The notes beneath the pieces are model-generated. The model did not search any database, was not told the origin of the DNA, and saw nothing but the letters and a program-made list of their open reading frames with translations. The position numbers and the translations under genes were made by a program. Positions 1 to 11,287 of a stretch of 64,000 nucleotides of DNA are shown piece after piece. Numbering within the stretch: position 1 is the first letter of the stretch; each line of letters opens with the position of its first letter. The stretch is from Chrysemys picta bellii (taxonomy: Eukaryota > Chordata > Testudines > Emydidae), in the NCBI RefSeq assembly GCF_011386835.1, contig NC_088791.1, positions 54,455,498 to 54,519,497 on the forward strand, in the 5' to 3' direction.

Positions 1-1649
1 AATATTATGGATCCATTTACCTTTCTTTTTCTTTTGGTGAGGCGTCTGCAGTTCCTTCAGTGAAGCACAAAAGCACGTATGTTGTGGAGAAGTTTTCTTA
101 GTATTGGGAATTTTTGACTCATTAGTGTAGGGCTGATAGAGTCCATTCTTGTTTCCCTGCTATGCATTGTTCTCAACTTATTATGAATTGAGGATGCTCC
201 TGGCTAGCATGTATAAGTCTTAATTACACAATGTAGCCTCTGTTTTTCATGCAGGCTAATCATGTCTTTTTTTTTCTATGATTTGTTCATTTAATTGGTA
301 CAGTAGAGAATAGCAAGCCACTCTTACAGCAGGGAAGTATTTAATGCATATGAAGGGCTTCAGCAGTGGATATCATTAAAGCCTTGACATTTAAAGTTTG
401 CATAATAATTGAAGAATTCCACATTCTCACATATAGGGATTATAAAAAATATAGGTAAATAATATAGCATGATGAACACTAAAGGCCAGATTCTGGGCTG
501 CACCTCTCTAGTTGCATCAAAGTCTCTGTGGTCCCTGGTGTAAAGTTCTGGGGGCTTTATCTTTCAGAAATTGTGATTGGCAGCTTATTGGCTGCTTTGC
601 ATCCCAGAATGATGGGAGCACAGAGCATTACAGGCATGTCCATCAGTAGCATTGATTCAGAGATTTCTTGGGAGGGCAAATTCCAGATACTGTCCCGGGC
701 AGAGTCCCCCTTCTGATCCCTTCTTGTGCCTCTCCACTGGGACCCCAGGTTTCTCTCAGGTGGGGAGTCTCTCCTCTCTCTTACCCCTGTAGTGCATGAG
801 CCGATGCTGCCAGGAGTCAAGTTCTTAGCAGATTCCCTGTGCTCCGCTGTACAGGAACAGACTCCCTAGACTCCTGTGTGCCAGATTGCAACACTCCATC
901 TGGACAGAGGAGCAGACAGGCCAAATCTGAGTGGCGTTGCAACACAATTCACTGAAGCTTGGGCGGGTGCTCCTTCATCTACAGAGAGAGGTGGCTGGGT
1001 GAAATGTCAGTAATTTTGTGACTACGCAGCTGGAGAAACACTACAGACTTATCTGGAAGCAGCCATGTTGATGCAGTACAGGACCACTGCTTAAAAACTG
1101 GTTGGGCCATTGCTCTTCCCCTGTCCCCACCATCCATGGCCTTTGAGCGTTGGAAAAAACTTGGTAGTAGAGAGGAAGGGTTCAATCCCTCCCTTAGTTG
1201 ATGCTACTGATGCCTCTATGCCAAGGGCTGTGCAGAAAGTGGTATGAGGCTGCTGACATTAGCCCTACATCATTCCTGTTCTGGGAATATTGTCCAGGGG
1301 TCACAGCAGGAGTAATCTGGAATCATGAGTTTCATAGAATCTACTATATATATGTAGGGGCAGCATACTGTTTGCAATGTAGATGCAGTTAGAACTGTAA
1401 TCATGTTTAATTGGAGAAATTACATAACTTTATATTTCATATACATGACACGTTACTAACCCACAACAAATCCAGATGTACCATGATTCTTAATTTTATG
1501 TAGTATTAATGTAGGGGGAGATTTTTAAAAGCACTTGAGGGATGTACTTTTATTCAGAGAATTACACACACAATATTTGGGGGCACCTGTGATGATGTGT
1601 CCCTATAAGGCTAATATAGTATTGTAACCTAAACCCCAGCAATGCTTTC
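1..1649. other. Unique AT-rich sequence, no gene seen
   Basis: I see no supported gene here. The sequence is AT-rich with short chance reading frames that lack codon bias or recognisable domains. Positions 480-960 are slightly richer in G+C and could be an old decayed repeat, but no ends or duplications are visible. Confidence 0.5.
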
Positions 1650-1973
1650 TCCTAGGGGAATTCTGTGCCTAGGGCGGAAAAAAGTTAGAGCCGGCCCTGT
1701 GTGGTGCAACCCGGCCCTTCCTCACTCTTTTCCAGAGCTGGGTTTCCCGCACCCTCTCCCCTCCCTGGGAGAATGAGGATCAACCATGGCAGCCAGAGTG
1801 TGTAGCCTCTATCCCCGCTGGGCTGGGCACTCCACTCACTGAGAGCTGGGCTCTGCAGAGTCCAGCGGTCTCTAGTGGTGGCCAGAAGCTCTGCAGCCCC
1901 AAGTCTATGGGAGAAATATGGAATTCTGCACAAATTCTGCATTGCACAGTGGCTCAGAATTCCCCCAGGAGTA
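1650..1973. mobile_element. Short DNA-transposon-like element with inverted ends
   Basis: The left edge reads CTCCTAGGGGAATTCTGTGC. The right edge, read on the opposite strand, begins CTCCTGGGGGAATTCTGAGC, so the two ends form imperfect terminal inverted repeats of about 20 bp around roughly 320 bp. The interior includes a segment ending in AGAGCCGGCCCTG near 1690-1702, which resembles the end of another short family (compare 7531 and 50445). No clean target-site duplication is visible. It is non-coding and the superfamily is not resolved. Confidence 0.5.
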
Positions 1974-3090
1974 AATGCTGGATGGAATCTAGTGCACAAG
2001 CTGTTAGTGTGAAGCAGTATGCTAGGGCGCTGTAAGTTATACAGCATTAATCCTGTACCTGTTGTGGAAAGAAATCCAGGCACACAAGATACAACAGCAC
2101 CCATAGACCTTTTTAACAAACCAAGAGACATTCGATCAGTCACTTGCCCTGTGAAGACTTGTAATGAATAATGCTATGAATTCTTGAGCAGTAATCTCTG
2201 CCTCTTTTTAATATAAAAGTGAAGGACAAAGTAAAAATGTATACAAGTTGTTAAACAACAAGCATAAAAATATAAAAATCCTGGATATTAAATATATATG
2301 TGCTAGAAATTCACATATACTGTACTGGTCTTGTTTATAAGTGTTTTGGCAACTTAGAAATAGCACATGAAGCAGAGGTAGTGTAATACAGAAGTATTAA
2401 TTCATGTAGAATCCCTCATTCGGGATTTATTCTCTCACTGAAGAATGTTAAATTTTACTCCGTTATTGTGGGAATTACCTATGTAGGATACTCTGTGCAT
2501 TATAGGGAGAATAGACATTTACAGTAAATGTCTAGCAGACAAGTTACATTTCCTTAAGGGAGACTTAATTTACTGACTGACTTTTGAAAATGTGTTACTT
2601 TTCCAGCCCCCCCCCCCCCAATAGGTATGTCTTTTTGCTAAGCTGGAGATAGAGCTGTAGCTCATGGGCATGTATTGGTTGGTTAAGGGACATTTAATGA
2701 AAAGTTGCAAAGCTCATATGCTGCTTTATTTCCTGCTGCATTGGTTTATTTTGGTGAAAGGCTGTGTAAAAAAAACTATAAGGAGTGTATTTCCAGGCTT
2801 CTTTGAGAGGTATTGTATGTGCACTTTAGAAAATGGGAGCTTGATTTTTATTTACACTGCCTATTTTCATTGCTCTTGCACCTTAGTGTTATAAAGGGGC
2901 TTTAATGCAAATGATACCCAGCGACAGATGTTTAGTGAAATTTTAATGCTATGTGCTGAGTTTCAGAAATATACATATGGATAAAAATCAACCATTCTCT
3001 AGAACATTAAAAGAACCCTGAAGTGACTATTCGTAATTGGAACTCAACACTGATTTACTGGTTATGTGTGATGGTGATTAAGGCTTTTTT
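1974..3090. other. Unique AT-rich sequence with a short poly-C run
   Basis: No supported gene. A run of about 12 C lies near 2608-2620. The remaining reading frames are short and AT-driven. Confidence 0.5.
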
Positions 3091-3099
3091 TGGTCTGAA

Positions 3100-3465
3100 G
3101 TCTTACCATCGGAGACTGTAATCTTGCCATATTTCATAAGCAGGGCCAACACTTGGGTGGGAGACCTATAAGTAGAGCCCCGTGCGGATATAAAATTTGT
3201 ATCTGCATCCGATCCGTGATCCGCAAACCTGGTCTGCAGATATAAAGCGGATATCCGCAAACATGATCTGTGGATATCCACAGATTTGCAGGGTTCTTCC
3301 TATAAGAAAAACAAAGGTTTGCATGGGATGGTTTAGGAGTTTCAGTAGATGTGACACTCTCTTTTGAGCTTATAGAGAACCAATGTTCCATACTGGTGTC
3401 AAGAGCCACAGTGATGTTGGGTGAAGACCTGAGTTTTGGATGTGAGGTAAAAATGAAGTTTTGAT
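3100..3465 (+). mobile_element. 5S-rRNA-derived SINE fragment, interrupted
   Basis: Positions 3127-3165 resemble the internal promoter part of 5S rRNA: AAGCAGGG followed by ACTTGGGTGGGAGACC. After an interruption the body resumes at about 3299 with blocks such as GTTTCAGTAGATG, CTTTTGAGC and GGTGTCAAGAGCCAC, which I associate with old vertebrate 5S-headed (SINE3/Deu-like) SINEs. A related fragment lies in the opposite orientation near 55525-55700. The family name comes from memory of such SINEs. The 5S similarity and the interruption are seen directly. Confidence 0.55.
3173..3298. mobile_element. hAT-like MITE inside the SINE, 8-bp target duplication
   Basis: The element starts TAGAGCCCCG and ends CAGGGTTCTT, giving imperfect inverted ends. 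It is flanked by an exact 8-bp direct repeat CCTATAAG at 3165-3172 and 3299-3306. An 8-bp duplication is the hallmark of the hAT superfamily. The 126-bp interior has alternating GGATATCCGC-type inverted words and encodes nothing. Removing it restores a continuous 5S-derived SINE, so it is younger than the SINE. Confidence 0.8.
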
Positions 3466-3470
3466 CTTCC

Positions 3471-4170
3471 TTTAGTCATTAAGGATCCTATATTACTTTT
3501 CGTAAATTAAGGGTTTAGTTTTGGTGTGATGCTGCTATGTGGTGTGTGCAAATCCCCGACAGGGCAAAAACAGCTAAATTAACCAAGAGGGACAAACAAG
3601 CAATATAACAAATTCAGATGTTGCACATGTAGCACATCAGTCCCTGCTCTTACTGTGTTCAGGAAGAGTGAGGCACATATCAGAAGGGAAATTGGAGGTG
3701 GCAGGATTTTTCTAAGCAGTATCTGAGTTGTCTTTCTTCTGTGATATATCAAGATGGTGAGACCCTCACTTGGAGGAGGAGTGAAGCTTCCCAGGGCAAG
3801 CCAGTCTGTGATGGAAAGATGGATGGCAGAATTGCAATAAGGACATAATCCAATTAAGTCAGTGGGAATTTTGCTGCTGACTTCAATGGGAGCCAAATCT
3901 GTTTAGAAATATGGAAGCCTGGCATGCCTCAAATTCAAGAATTGGTTCCCCAAAAAGTCCAAATCTTGGCTTTCTGGTAATAGTTAGGATTTCTGCACCA
4001 CCCATAAAACCCTTACCATGTCATTAAACCAGAGTTCATTTCTTCCAGTTCCTACCTATGTAGAGCTTCAAGCACTGTCATGTTAAAATAAGTTACCTGT
4101 CTCAAAGGCAGTTGCTCAGTCATTATCCCACACTCCTCTAGGTCCACTAACAATTCTAGAATGAATACAT
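3471..4170. other. Unique sequence with a small palindromic repeat
   Basis: No gene seen. Positions 3839-3898 hold a self-complementary stretch (GTCAGTGGGA and CTTCAATGGGAG words). This resembles a common short sauropsid palindromic MITE, but no target duplication could be fixed. Confidence 0.4.
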
Positions 4171-4179
4171 TAAAGGCTA

Positions 4180-4245
4180 GATTTTAAAGGTATTTAGGCA
4201 CCTAACTCCTATGGGATTTAGGCACCTAGATACCTTTTAAAAATC
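4180..4245. repeat. Palindromic micro-MITE
   Basis: Arms at 4180-4204 and 4219-4245 are nearly perfect inverted repeats centred on TAGGCACCTA and separated by about 14 bp. The same TTAGGCACCTA-type words recur near 6930, 8000, 32740 and 39780. It is probably the terminal part of a family of short foldback elements. Confidence 0.6.
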
Positions 4246-4259
4246 TGGCCCGAAGGCAT

Positions 4260-4975
4260 TTGCCAAATAGGACAGTTCACTCTTAGAACTTTAGGTATTT
4301 GATTTGGAGGAATTTGAAGCCTGATTGGCTAGCAGCTAAAATATAAGAAATCAGAACAAAAGAAAGCATATTAATAATCTGTCATTTGTCCTTTCTCCTC
4401 CTGTATCCCTCTAGTATGAAGAAAAAGAAATCTGAAAAAGGAATAAAAGATCTAGTAAAGCCAAGAGTAAATATTGATCCTGTTATTTTGATAGTTCATC
4501 TGTGGAGCAAGGCAAACTCTTGCATTTGAACTTGGAGCATTCTGAGAAAGATTATAAGCGCAGGATTCCTTCCTCTCCCATCCCACTTAGGAATGTCAGT
4601 GGTCATCCACACATCACCAGATTGATCAGGGCAGCAAAGATACTCATCATGGTGTGTAGGTACAATGTTTCTCATCCTGTTCAGGTTGTCAGCCTCTTTT
4701 TTTGAAGTAAAAAAAAATTGCATGACCCCTTAAACTTTTACTCCTATTTTTACAGTAAATGTATCAATTAGCTTATATAATTGTATGTGTTTGTTTTGAG
4801 AGGTTGACAGAATACTTGACCTTGAAGGGTAAGGATGTGCAGAGAGTGAAGTTGGTCTTTTCTTTAGAGTGTGAGGCATTGAAAATTTATTACAATCCCC
4901 ATGATTGTCTTTCATGGCCAGCCCCTGGTGTCCTATCTGGGGGGGTGGTGACCCACTGGTTGGGAAACTTTGGTC
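4260..4975. other. Unique sequence, no gene seen
   Basis: No coding, RNA or repeat signal that I can support. Short frames on both strands have no recognisable domain. Confidence 0.5.
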
Positions 4976-4981
4976 TTGTGG

Positions 4982-5215
4982 ATAGGCACTGGAGTGGGAG
5001 TAAAGAGACATGGGTTCTAATCTCTGCTTTGCTAGTGATCCACTGCGTGATGTTGGGCAAGTCACCTCACCATGCCTCTGTTTGTGCTCCTACCTCTTGT
5101 GTTTTCTCCTTTGGGGCAGGGAGTGTGTTTTATTCTTTTATAAAGTGCATAGCGTAATGGAGTCCCAATCTCATTTGGGGTCTTTAGGCACTACGTACAC
5201 ATATCCACATATAAT
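4982..5215 (+). mobile_element. MIR/CORE-like tRNA-SINE
   Basis: The segment runs GGCACTGGAGTGGGAGTAAA, then ATGGGTTCTAATCTCTGC (a degraded B-box region), then GTTGGGCAAGTCACCT and CATGCCTCTGTT. This order is typical of MIR/CORE-type SINEs: tRNA-derived head, then the TTGGGCAAGTCAC core. The tail contains GGGGCAGGGAGTGTG and AGTGCATAGCGTAATGG, like the copy at 44340-44482. It is old and diverged. Confidence 0.65.
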
Positions 5216-6907
5216 CCATAGATGCTTTAGTTAGCACCTTAATCTCACCTTCCAAGCTTTGATGAGCAGACCATTTGACTCTCTGAAGGACATCTTGCTC
5301 TCCTTCCTGTCAGTTGAGGTCACCCCAAATCTTAAAATTCAGAGCTCTTTTCCTGTGAAGAATCTGTACTTTATGAATTACAGTAATAGGAAGCAAGTGG
5401 TTGGAACCTGGACATAGTTCCCAAAGTTTGCTTGCTATTTCATAGTTGACTTGCACATGCTCACTTTGTCTCTTCCTCTCCAATTCTCCCCACCACCCAG
5501 AGCGGATGGTTCAATTTTGGGGGCAGATTGCGATGGTGCTTGTGCAGCTCTGCAGGAAGAGGAAGGGACTGCACCAGAAGCCTTCCCTGAACCTTTCTGA
5601 GAGGACCTCTCCCTACAGCAGTCCTTTTTCTCTGGGGAGAGCAGGGACTGCTTGCTTCCTACTCTGGCCTGGGGTACAAATTACCTAAAAAGGGGCAGGG
5701 AGGAGGCATGCTTTGATAGAGTGTGCTCCTCCATGTGCACTGATAAGCCCTAAGAAAGTGTGCATGGTTTTAGGCACAACATCCCTGGTGCTTCCTCTAA
5801 AGTGGTGGTCCTTGATATCAGACAATCCACCGAAATATAGTATTGGTAACAAAGTTTCAGGGCTTGCAGAGCTTATGTTTGTTGCATTCTGTCTCCGATG
5901 CAGAGATAAGGCATCAAAACCTACCATAGTTGGATGGATTACTTTGGGTACATCTCAGCTATCCAAGAATAGCTGGATGGATCAAGTTGTGCATTTCAGT
6001 GTCCACTAGACAGTAGAGGACAATGGCCTGTGCAGATGAAATGCGCATGGCAGAAATCAGAAAGTCTCTGCACCTTTTCCAGACTTGATAGTAATCTGGA
6101 CTAGTTGTCAACATCCAATACAGCTTTCAGATGACAGATTCTATGTTTGGCTGCATAAAGTGGACAGAAAATGTCCATGATAAGGCAGCCAAAGATTCCC
6201 CTTATATAGGAGTGTTCCTACATAGGCCAGTGTGTGGCTCAGCAATCCACAGCTATCAGAGCAGGTCAGTCCCAAAGTCAGAGAGTAGAAAGTGCCTGAG
6301 TCACTAACCCCTGCCCTGTATGTTGGTTCCTGTGCTGAGGACAGCTCTGGTCCTATATTCCCTAGCATCAGGATGCAGACATTGATGCTTTCATTTTTCT
6401 TCAGTTCCTAGACTCTTCCTTGGTAGTGTAACACATCTGCTGATGGATTAAGAAGTTAGTCTGTTGTATAGGTTTGATTTGGCTACTTGTCTAATAGCCA
6501 TACTCACTGACCTAACTCCTGCCATGACGTAAAATCTGAAGAAAGTCATGTGTGTTTACGGGAGAACTGAAGAGGAAGATTATTTTGGAGCCTCTCATAA
6601 ATCAGGTCTAGCATTTCCTGGGTTCAGTCTGCTGATTCTGCCAAACTGAGTCAATTTATGTTTAGTGGTTTTATAATGCAAGACTTTGATCCATTAAGGA
6701 CTGAGATAGAAATTATTAACCTCAATCATTCATTTATTATTTATAACATTTTAGACCGGGGAAATCTTGGGATTTTTTTGTGTTGTTTTTTCTTTGTTGA
6801 TGTTATGGGAGACAGCACTAATTTTCTCTAGGGGAGAATGGCTGGGTCAGGGGATTGGCAGTGGGATACAGAACCTTTCGACTCTAGTTCAGGTTGAATA
6901 TAGACTG
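5216..6907. other. Unique sequence, no gene seen
   Basis: About 1.7 kb without a supported gene or recognisable mobile element. The longest chance frames are under 100 codons, have no domain and overlap each other in opposite strands. Confidence 0.5.
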
Positions 6908-8095
6908 AGGGTTGGATTCACAAAAGGATTTAGGTGCCTAACTGCCACTTTAGGCCCCTAACTCCCAGAATCAAGCCACACTGGGATTCAGAAAGTCCCA
7001 CTCAGCGCCCCCCCTCCCCCAACACTATAGGTGCCTAAACTTGCTCAGTACCTAAATTTTTGCAGTAAAAGTTCCCTTGGCGCTTATGTGTCTGCCTCTG
7101 AGTGTGCACGCTGCAGCACCATGGCATGCATCCAGATCCCACAGTGAAGCATGAACTGGGAGAAGATAAGCGTTCCTCCACTAAACTCACCTGCAGGGCC
7201 CAATATGGTAAGTGTGCTCATACCTTGCCTACTGGATCCTGCCCCAGTAAACAAGATGACACAATAGGGCCCTCGGGAAGGAAGGAGCTCATAGCCCAAT
7301 GGTTTGGGTACTCACCAGGAATGTGGGAGACCTCCCCCAGTTCAAGTTCCCCCTGTGCCTGAGGTGTAGAATAGATTTTAAATGTGCTGTCATCTCTCAG
7401 GAGGTGATATAACCACTAAGCTATGGGATATTCTGAAGCAGGGTTCCCTCAGTTTCTCCTGTTGAAGATGTTCCACTGGGGATAAATAATGTTAAACAGT
7501 CACTGGCGCGAAGGGAATGGATCCTGGGTCCAGGGCCGGCTCTAGGCACCAGCGTTCCAAGCATGTGCTTGGGGCAGCCCTTTTCAAGGGACAACATTCC
7601 GGCCCTTTGGGGGCAGCAATTTTCAAGGGATGACATTCCTGCCCTTTTTTTTGTTTTGTTCTTGTTTTGTTTTTGCTTGGGACGGCAAAAAACTTGGAGG
7701 CTGCCCTGTCTGGGTCTCCCACCTCCCATGTGAGTGCTCTAACCACCAGGCTATCGAGTCATTCTCATGGTTGCTTGCTTGCTTGCTTGCTGTCTCTGGC
7801 CCAACGATTGTTTCTTTATTCATCCACAGTGAAACTAGGGCACTAATCTGAGAGGTGGCAGATCCCAGTTCAAATCCCTTCCCCCTGTCAGCTGGAGGGG
7901 GGGACTTGAACCAGATGTCTCTCACATCTCAGGTGAGTACCCTAACAATTGGGCTAGAAGCTATGAGGGAGGCAGTGGTGTTGCTGTTAAAATGGCATAG
8001 GTGCCTATGCTAAGAGAGGGGTTGCAGCTCAGAATCCCAAGTAGACGGAGGTGCTCAGTGTCATTGCGCCTAAGTTTCTTTGTGACTCTAGCCCT
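6908..8095. mobile_element. TIR-bounded composite carrying tRNA-like modules
   Basis: The left end reads AGGGTTGGATTCACAAAAGG and continues into TTTAGGTGCC. The right end, read from the other strand, is AGGGCTAGAGTCACAAAGAA continuing into CTTAGGCGC. The two ends form imperfect terminal inverted repeats of about 30 bp, 1.19 kb apart. Inside are about five tRNA-like modules in mixed orientation: plus at 7288-7345 and 7838-7880; minus at 7372-7424, 7713-7755 and 7902-7962. Plus modules have a box-A-like AGCCCAATGG and a box-B-like GTTCAAATCCC. Minus modules end in CTAACCACCAGGCTA-type words. A GCTT microsatellite lies at 7770-7790. No clean target duplication is seen. Related module blocks occur at 9228 and 35085. 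Confidence 0.55.
7531..7708. mobile_element. hAT-like MITE (CAGGGCCGGC ends) nested in the composite
   Basis: It begins CAGGGCCGGCTCTAGGCACC and ends GGAGGCTGCCCTG, whose complement is CAGGGCAGCC. The flanks CCTGGGTC (7523-7530) and TCTGGGTC (7709-7716) form an 8-bp target duplication with one mismatch, which places it in hAT. An internal TTCAAGGGA-NGACATTCC unit is duplicated at about 7573 and 7623. It interrupts a minus-strand tRNA-like module and so postdates the composite. Confidence 0.75.
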
Positions 8096-9227
8096 GACTA
8101 TTGGGTGAGCATGTTACATGAGTTGGTGGCTTAGTCCAGCTCTTACTGGATAGGTGTACATAAACCCCTCCTCCCCCGTGTCACTAATTGAACCCCGAGT
8201 TGACTGTCTCAGCAGAGATACATGTGAGAAAATGAGGTATGACAAATGCCCTGTCACCCAAAGAAGATGCCTTTCTAGGTCATGGCTGGTGCACATTGGC
8301 TCAGCAGTGTGGTGAAGTTTGCCCAGATACTGCTTGTATTGTGTCTGTTCTTGTGCATAAATAGAAGACTTGGCTCTCCATGGCTTTTCGTGAGCACTGA
8401 GTTTCCTGGACAAAAGTTAAATATAGAAGAAATAATGAAAGAAATCTTTCCATTGCTGAGTGATGCTTTTGTTATATATAGATACACACATAATTTTTTA
8501 GATTATTCTATACTGGAGCTATTTAAAGAAATGCTAAGAAAAACTAGTACAGTATCTCTCTATCACACTGTAGTTATGTAGAGTTGAATTAATAAGTAAC
8601 TGGGAAACTCAAAATAGACATGAAAAATATACTTTGGATCTGATTTTGCTATACATACAGAAATCAGCGTTTCTCTGTCTCAATATTTTTCAGTTATTTT
8701 GTCTTAGTAAATATGTCAAATGAACAGAAATTTTTGATAGTGCTTCACAAATCCAAGAGAGATGGCCTTGGTCTTCAATTCACAGTTAGTTTCTGAGAAA
8801 ATCATTTTATTACCAAGTACAGTAAATAGAAGAAAACAAAACCTGTTGAAATATATTTATTCTAAATTATTTTTAGCAAGTTCATTGTATACTATTTGAA
8901 GTCTTGTATTTAGATTTTTGAATTATGATCCTCATGACAACAGATAATTTTTAGAAGTCATCTTGATCTTCTGTCGAGAGAACAGTTGAGTACATTGAGG
9001 GCTGCAGATAGAATCACTTCTGATACATATTTCTTTTTCCATTTCCCAGTTTTACAGTCAGTGTTCACCTGATTTTTTTGGTTTGCTGGCAATTCTGAAA
9101 AATTGGAAAAAAAAAGTTTGATCAAATCTAAATATTGCAAAAAAGAATTAAAATTTAATGAATTGGAAAAAAAATCCATTTGGGGTTGAACAAGCTGGGA
9201 GGAAGGGTGCAGGGAAGAGGAGACTTC
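8096..9227. other. Unique AT-rich sequence, no gene seen
   Basis: No supported gene. A 99-codon plus-strand frame at 8282-8581 has a hydrophobic start but no splice context or recognisable domain, and I treat it as chance. Confidence 0.5.
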
Positions 9228-9585
9228 TTTTATAACTTTTAGCCCAGTGACTATGGGACTCATGTTGGATATGGGGGAGACAGGCTTAAGCCCCACCATG
9301 CCTGATGCGGAGAAGGGATTTGAGTTTGGGTCTCCTGCACTGCAGAAGAGTGCCTTGGCCACCAGGCGTCTGAGGGAACAGTGGATTTGAACTGGGATCT
9401 ACCATCTTTCAGAAGCTGCTCTAACCATTAGGCTATGGGATATTCTGAAGTGGGACTCGCTCAGTCTCTCCTGTTGAAGCATTTCCATTGTATATAAGCA
9501 ATTAGTCATTGTAACTAGGACTTCCACATCCTATGTGAGTGCTTTAGCCACCAGGCTAGAGAGTCTGTCTCTTCTCTGGGCCAGT
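9228..9585. mobile_element. Second block of tRNA-like modules
   Basis: The block opens ATAACTTTTAGCCCAGTG, the same start as the block at 35085. It holds one plus-oriented tRNA-like module (9235-9290) and three minus modules (about 9317-9365, 9385-9435, 9512-9562), recognised by GGATTTGAACTGGGATCT and CTAACCATTAGGCTATGG words. The spacer TATTCTGAAG ... CTCCTGTTGAAG matches the spacer in the composite at 6908-8095. The composite's terminal inverted repeats are not visible here, so this is a partial or decayed copy. Confidence 0.6.
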
Positions 9586-9835
9586 GACTACTCATTGTCA
9601 GTTATATGGCAGTTCATAGTCAGAACTTGCTCATGTAGGATGAAATTCATCCCTCCCCACACAAAGTCTGAGTAATTTGGCTTTATGAAGAGGATTAAGA
9701 AGGATTTCAGGGTAGGATTCACCACACAGTTCATGGGTTGAAGTGCTCTTATTGTAGTCAGTAGACAAAATTTATTTACCTGTGTGCAGGGGCTCTGGGC
9801 CACTGGATCTTTGAAATCACAGACCTTATTGTATG

Positions 9836-10315
9836 GCTGCAAGTCTGTCACAGAGGTCACAAAAGTCACGGATTCTGTTACTTTCCGGCACCTCTGTGAC
9901 TTCTGGGGTCAGCCACACTGCAGCTGCAGGGCAGCCCCAGCAGCTGGTGCAGCCCCGGGACCAGCCGCACCGGCAGCTGCTCGGGAAGTCCCAAGCAGCT
10001 TGCCCCGGGGGATGCTGGAGCAGCAGCGGTCCCAGGTGCTACCGTGCCCCTCCCCCCACTATCCTCCTGCCCCTGGAGCAGCCGCCCCCCCGAGCAGCTG
10101 TGGTGCCCCTTCGCTCCCCCCCCAAGCAGCCGCCCCTCCGAGCAACTGCTGCACCCTGGGCCGCCCTCCCTCCTGAGCTGCCGTGGGACTCTGGGCTGCA
10201 CCTCCCCCCAGAGCAGCAGCAGCACTGTGGAACCCCCCAGAGCACCTAAGATTTAGTCAGGGGTATTTATTGTACAAGTTATGGACAGGTCACTGGCTAA
10301 ATGTAGCCTTACTTA
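9836..10315 (+). repeat. GC-rich interspersed repeat with TCAC-rich start
   Basis: The left part contains repeated TCACAGAGGTCAC and AAAGTCACGGATTCTG words, the middle is C/G-rich (GCAGC-type low complexity), and the right part carries TCAGGGGTATTTATTG and GGACAGGTCACTGG. An inverted relative lies at 49315-49730, with GTGACCTCTGTGACA at its right edge and CATGACCTGTCCG near its left edge. Overlapping frames on both strands here come from the GCAGC composition and not from genes. Confidence 0.55.
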
Positions 10316-10334
10316 TTGCTTTGTCCCTCAGCCA

Positions 10335-11285
10335 TGATTTGATGAGTGATCTGTTTAAAGACACAAACCTCAGTAAGGCCAGGGCTTGAAATACCCGCAA
10401 CTGGTAAATGGAAAAAAATGTCCTGGTGAATCAGGAAATATTACTCATCAACTTCATCATCATCTTAGTTGTCATCTTAAAAAAATATTTCTGGTGGGGA
10501 AGTGTATTGATTGCTGGGTTTTCTTGGTGCAGGGGAATTATGTAATTTTCTTTAAAATTTTAGAACTGAGGGATTTTGCAGTTTAGAGAGCTGAAGCAAT
10601 CTCAATTGAATGTGTGTTTTGTTTCCCTCATCCCCAAAATCCAAATAGTAGAAATGCTTTTAGAAGTGAATAACTTAGGTATTCTAGGTTGAAACTGCCA
10701 GAACAAGATGTACACTGGGATAGTGACATGCAGCTTCTTACTATGCTGGGTAAAAAATATCTTTTTTTATAATATGTAGATTATAGGACAATAACGAGAA
10801 ATATGATTTGGAGCATTACTAGAGGAGTTGCAGAACAAAGAGTACTTTCAGTCTGAAAGTAAAGCCGTTTTCAAGGTAAAATGGCAAGCATCTTTGGTTT
10901 TAATTTTTATTGGCCTTCCTTTGATTTAGGGTTTATTTCTACAGAAATGTACAGGTATTACTGATTACTGCTGGCAGATATTTTCAGGGTAGCCAGTATT
11001 GATTTTCCTATCAAGTCATGAAGGATTTAAGTTGCTAGAGTTAAGTTTTGATTATATACTCCATAGCCCCAGCCAGGCAACTTGATTGCCTGAATATTTA
11101 TAGGCCTTGGTCTCTGCATACTCTATGGAGTCTCTCCTGCTATATGTTTGCTGGAATATCCCATGTGTTTGTTTGAATGTGAAAAGATTTATATTCCATT
11201 TATATTGTATTAACTTATTAATCAGTTCCTACCCCACAATATCATCATTAAATTATCATTACAATTATGACATACAGTGAACTAT
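10335..11285. other. Unique AT-rich sequence, no gene seen
   Basis: No supported gene, repeat or RNA signal. The sequence is AT-rich with isolated short frames. Confidence 0.5.
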
Positions 11286-11287
11286 TT

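Noticed and set aside
3121..3172. A functional 5S rRNA gene
   Set aside because: Only the internal part resembles 5S rRNA, it is diverged, it lacks the ends and a T-run terminator, and it continues into a SINE body.
7288..7345. A functional tRNA gene
   Set aside because: The box A- and B-like words are diverged, no cloverleaf with a proper acceptor stem can be formed, and near copies alternate in orientation inside a repeat.
8282..8581. 99-codon frame with a signal-peptide-like start
   Set aside because: There is a competing frame on the opposite strand, no domain, no promoter and no neighbouring exon.
9784..10256. Overlapping proline- and alanine-rich frames
   Set aside because: They follow the GCAGC/CCCC composition of an interspersed repeat that recurs inverted at 49315. 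Frames are open on both strands at once.
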